A DNA stretch of 8,654 nt. Origin: Firmicutes bacterium UBA4916 (GTDB lineage Bacteria > Bacillota > Clostridia > Tissierellales > Tepidimicrobiaceae). Positions 6,095-8,654 of the stretch are shown piece after piece; within the stretch, counting starts at the first letter, position 1, and each line of letters begins with the position of its first letter. The notes below the pieces were generated by a model that saw only the letters and a list, made by a program, of their open reading frames with translations, was not told the origin of the DNA and searched no databases. The position numbers were made by a program, and so were the translations under genes. The stretch covers positions 1 through 8,654 of the forward strand of contig DHBY01000093.1 of assembly GCA_002398845.1 (NCBI GenBank). Direction: 5' to 3'.

Positions 6095-8368
6095 TTAAAT
6101 ACGTGATGCAAGATTATAGGCTGCCCTTGATGCTTCTAAAATTCGTCCTGCTTTTGCACTATCTCCAATATTATAAAGCTCAGGTGCTATGTGCAATTTT
6201 TGTGCCTCAAAGAACATAGTTTCATTTGCTCTGCCGCCCATGGCTAAAACAACTAAGTCAGCATCTAAAGCTTGGTCAACAGTTTCATTTCCTATTTCCT
6301 TAGCCAAAGGATTAGGAATATTTGTAGGTAAAATTGGCTGCCAAGTATTATATGGATTTGGAACACCCTTTGAAATATTTTTATTAATAATTACTTTATT
6401 AGTATCAAATGATGTTACCTTAGCACAATTTATAAGCTCAACGTTTTCTTTATCTAAGTAGTGAATGAGATGACCACGATTTGCAGTACATACACCTTGC
6501 ATAATGTATGGAAGCATTTCAACTACTTTTACATCACGGTCATATTCATATTTAAGCCAATATGCAGTTTCGCATCCAACTACTCCTCCGCCAATGATAA
6601 CAATTTTTTTAGCATCACCCATAAGATTTGGATTAGCCAATAAATCCGTAGCTTGGGCTACTTTAACCTTTTCAATACCTGGTATTCTTGGAGTCCCATT
6701 TTTAATACCATAGGCAAATACTACAGCATCATAATTCTTTGACTTTAATATTTCAGGAGTTACTTCAGTATTTAAGCTAAGTTTAAAATTAGGAAGTGAT
6801 TCAGCCTCTTTAACGGCATTTTCAAGGTAATTAAGATAATTTTTAAGATCAAATTTAATCTTTGGAGTACTTCCGCATATTATCTTTCCCCCTAATTTAT
6901 CGCTTTTTTCAATAAGTTCAACATTATGTCCACGTTTTACTGCAGTTAAAGCAAATATAATACCTGCTGGACCTCCGCCAACAACGCAAATATTTTTCAC
7001 CTTTTCTGCCTTTGGTAAAACTTGTGGTAAGACATCTTCAAATCCTGTTCGTGGGTTTACAGCACACTGTGGATGTCCACCTTCAACGAACTCATTTATA
7101 CAGCCTTCCTGACATCCAATGCATGGACGAATTTTTTCTACTTCTCCAGCATAGGCTTTATTGCACCATTCTGGGTCAGCAAGCAGTGGACGAGCAAGCA
7201 TAACCATATCGCATGCACCATCTCTAAGTGCCTTTTCAGCTAAATCAGGGTAACCTAACTTTCCTACTGCAACAACAGGAACTTCTACACCTGCATTAGA
7301 TAAAATACCTTTTTCCTTAAAGTACTCCTTAGCAGTTCTTGAAATATCAAGGAAACAGCCTGCAGGCATACTTGATGGCGGATGCGGCAGCCACCAGTTA
7401 TCATAGCAACCTAAGTCAACGTCAAAAATATCAACGCCAGCCTTAACAAGATTCCCCATATAATTTAATGTATCATCAATAGTACGACCGTTTTTGAACT
7501 TTCTAAGCTGTTTAACATTCATTCCCTCTTCTCCGTATGTCTCGTTTAATGCAAGAGATAAATCTATACGGTACATAATAGGATAATAAGGTCCAACTCT
7601 TTTACGCATTTCAGTAACAATATCAATACCAAATTGCTGCCAATTAGAATATCTGCCCATTTTACGGCGATTGAAAGCTGGATTTGTCAGTTGTTCAAGT
7701 AAGTACCCTTCATGACCATGCAAATAAACACCGTCAAGACCGCACTCTTTAGCATCAGCAGATGCTTGTCCTGCGTTTTTAATGATTTTTTTAAGTTTTC
7801 CACCTGTAAGACGCATACAAGGAATCTCAGATATGTAAAAGTTGGGGTTAAATGAAGCCGAAACAGGGAATTTCTTATCAACAATAACACACTGCGGATT
7901 TCCTACTCTGCCTAAACCAGGTGTAAGTTGAATAAATATTTTACTTCCAAAAGCATGGCAACCCTGCGCTAAATCTCTCCATCCCACAAAATTAGTACGT
8001 GTACCATCTATACGTGGAAAATACGAAAGATTATGAGGTTCTGTAACAGTGTTATCAATGCCATGGCTTATAGGAATTAAACCTGTAGTAAGTAAACCAG
8101 CACCACCTTTTGCACGTGCAAAGAAATATTGCAGCATCTTATCATTAGGTCTTCCTGTTTCCTCACACATATCAAGGTTTCCCATGGGTCCCATGACAAT
8201 TCTGTTTTTAATAGTTATACGATTTACGTTAATTGGTGAAAAAATCGCATCATATGGATACAGCTCCTTAGTCATATAAGCTGTACCACCTGCTTTATTA
8301 TCACATTCCCCCTGTACCCAGTTGCCATAACTATCAACTAATTTTTGAACTTTAGGATCAGTTTTCAT
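6095..8368 (-). CDS. FMN/4Fe-4S/FAD oxidoreductase of the 2,4-dienoyl-CoA reductase / 2-enoate reductase superfamily
   Basis: This is a cytoplasmic three-domain flavoenzyme (757 aa) that should pass electrons from NAD(P)H via FAD and an iron-sulfur cluster to FMN, to reduce an activated C=C bond. The Old Yellow Enzyme TIM barrel spans about 36-400, from LYPYDAIFSPINV to the FMN-phosphate region MLARPLLADP (about 390-399). Its active-site segment is HGHEGYLL (His217, Glu220, Tyr222). The cluster motif is PCIGCQEGC...C (Cys416, 419, 423, 435). The FAD domain opens with GGGPAG (464-469), the NAD(P)H domain has GGGVVG (593-598), and the FAD-closing motif is GDSAKAGR (735-742). It exceeds FadH and FldZ (about 670 aa) through an N-terminal extension of ~35 residues and a Pro/Asn-rich insertion at about 666-692. 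ATG 8368 is chosen over 8386 because GGAGG at 8374-8378 is 5 nt upstream of it and lies inside the longer reading. BaiCD/BaiH-like steroid or enoate substrates are possible; the substrate is unknown. Confidence 0.93.
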   Translation of the reverse strand: MKTDPKVQKLVDSYGNWVQGECDNKAGGTAYMTKELYPYDAIFSPINVNRITIKNRIVMGPMGNLDMCEETGRPNDKMLQYFFARAKGGAGLLTTGLIPISHGIDNTVTEPHNLSYFPRIDGTRTNFVGWRDLAQGCHAFGSKIFIQLTPGLGRVGNPQCVIVDKKFPVSASFNPNFYISEIPCMRLTGGKLKKIIKNAGQASADAKECGLDGVYLHGHEGYLLEQLTNPAFNRRKMGRYSNWQQFGIDIVTEMRKRVGPYYPIMYRIDLSLALNETYGEEGMNVKQLRKFKNGRTIDDTLNYMGNLVKAGVDIFDVDLGCYDNWWLPHPPSSMPAGCFLDISRTAKEYFKEKGILSNAGVEVPVVAVGKLGYPDLAEKALRDGACDMVMLARPLLADPEWCNKAYAGEVEKIRPCIGCQEGCINEFVEGGHPQCAVNPRTGFEDVLPQVLPKAEKVKNICVVGGGPAGIIFALTAVKRGHNVELIEKSDKLGGKIICGSTPKIKFDLKNYLNYLENAVKEAESLPNFKLSLNTEVTPEILKSKNYDAVVFAYGIKNGTPRIPGIEKVKVAQATDLLANPNLMGDAKKIVIIGGGVVGCETAYWLKYEYDRDVKVVEMLPYIMQGVCTANRGHLIHYLDKENVELINCAKVTSFDTNKVIINKNISKGVPNPYNTWQPILPTNIPNPLAKEIGNETVDQALDADLVVLAMGGRANETMFFEAQKLHIAPELYNIGDSAKAGRILEASRAAYNLASRI

Positions 8369-8373
8369 ACATA

Positions 8374-8378
8374 CCTCC
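8374..8378 (-). promoter_or_regulatory. Ribosome binding site deciding the flavoenzyme start
   Basis: GGAGG followed by TATGT and ATG (8368) gives a 5-nt spacing. The upstream in-frame ATGs at 8386 and 8380 have no Shine-Dalgarno sequence in front of them, so the six extra residues are probably untranslated leader. Confidence 0.75.
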
Positions 8379-8394
8379 ATACTCATTAGTAGTA

Positions 8395-8413
8395 CTTTCA
8401 GAAATTCCGAAAG
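8395..8413. promoter_or_regulatory. 19-bp imperfect palindrome in the flavoenzyme leader
   Basis: CTTTC-A-GAA, centre A, TTC-C-GAAAG: eight of nine positions are symmetric about 8404. It lies 17-35 bp upstream of the ribosome binding site and downstream of the putative -10. Its length and symmetry fit a dimeric repressor operator, but it could also form a short RNA hairpin. No cognate regulator gene is seen next to it in the window. Confidence 0.45.
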
Positions 8414-8457
8414 CCCGATAAAACATTTAATTTTCTGACTTTTTCACACAGCCCATA

Positions 8458-8466
8458 ATCATACCA
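8458..8466 (-). promoter_or_regulatory. Possible extended -10 promoter for the flavoenzyme gene
   Basis: The minus strand reads TGG-TATGAT (TGn at 8464-8466, hexamer at 8458-8463), an extended -10 with 5 of 6 hexamer matches. No good -35 is found at 16-18 bp, which such promoters tolerate. It would give a leader of about 80 nt containing the palindrome. The assignment is weak in such AT-rich DNA. Confidence 0.35.
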
Positions 8467-8654
8467 TGTTATCTTAATATAGGTATAATTATCCACATGA
8501 TTTTAACATGTTTTATAATTATGTATTTTTGTGTATCAGGCTGCATCTCTATAACAAAAGTATATGTTAATTTTATCGCAAGTATACTGCAAAAAGCAAA
8601 GCAATATTTAATTGTACTGACATTCATAATTTAGATTTAATACACCGCTGCGAT

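Noticed and set aside
8049..8279. Short plus-strand frames opposite the flavoenzyme
   Set aside because: Antisense shadows of a gene with intact cofactor motifs across its full length.
8484..8519. Two TATAAT sequences on the plus strand as promoters
   Set aside because: Neither has a -35-like hexamer at 16-18 bp and no plus-strand gene follows within the window.

Overview
This AT-rich window looks like chromosomal DNA from a clostridial Firmicute. The reasons are the base composition, strong GGAGG-type ribosome binding sites, a lipoprotein substrate-binding protein, an XylR-like ROK repressor and a large Old Yellow Enzyme/FadH-type flavoenzyme. The genus cannot be fixed from the sequence alone. 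Every supported gene lies on the minus strand, so transcription runs from high to low coordinates.

Region A (about 5451 down to 1) is a sugar-uptake operon. A sigma-A-type promoter (5423-5451) is followed at once by a palindromic operator (5398-5422) that closely resembles the Bacillus XylR operator. The genes then run in this order: ROK repressor (GTG start), sugar-phosphate isomerase/epimerase-type TIM barrel, sugar-binding lipoprotein, RbsA/MglA-type double ATPase, and RbsC-type permease. A stem-loop sits between the binding-protein and ATPase genes. The permease reading frame breaks 8 codons-worth of bases from the window edge: one missing G in a run of Gs produces an early stop, and the other frame carries the expected continuation. 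The substrate is probably a sugar or polyol, but the window does not reveal which one.

Region B (5452-6094) is repeat-rich and degraded. It holds an imperfect AT-rich palindrome (5511-5546), a terminator-like hairpin of a REP-like kind (5655-5679), and a short ORF. That ORF carries only the C-terminal part of a CdhC/acetyl-CoA-synthase-like protein. The ORF is fused at its start to a 79-bp element with 11-bp perfect terminal inverted repeats (5998-6076). This looks like a gene truncated by a small non-autonomous mobile element.

Region C (6095-8368) is one large gene for an FMN/4Fe-4S/FAD oxidoreductase of the 2,4-dienoyl-CoA reductase/2-enoate reductase superfamily. It has its own leader (8369-8654), with a possible extended -10 promoter and a 19-bp palindrome.

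No convincing new multi-gene system is visible. The most informative points are the XylR-type operator coupled to a transporter and epimerase of unknown substrate, the frameshifted permease, and the inverted-repeat element joined to the gene remnant.
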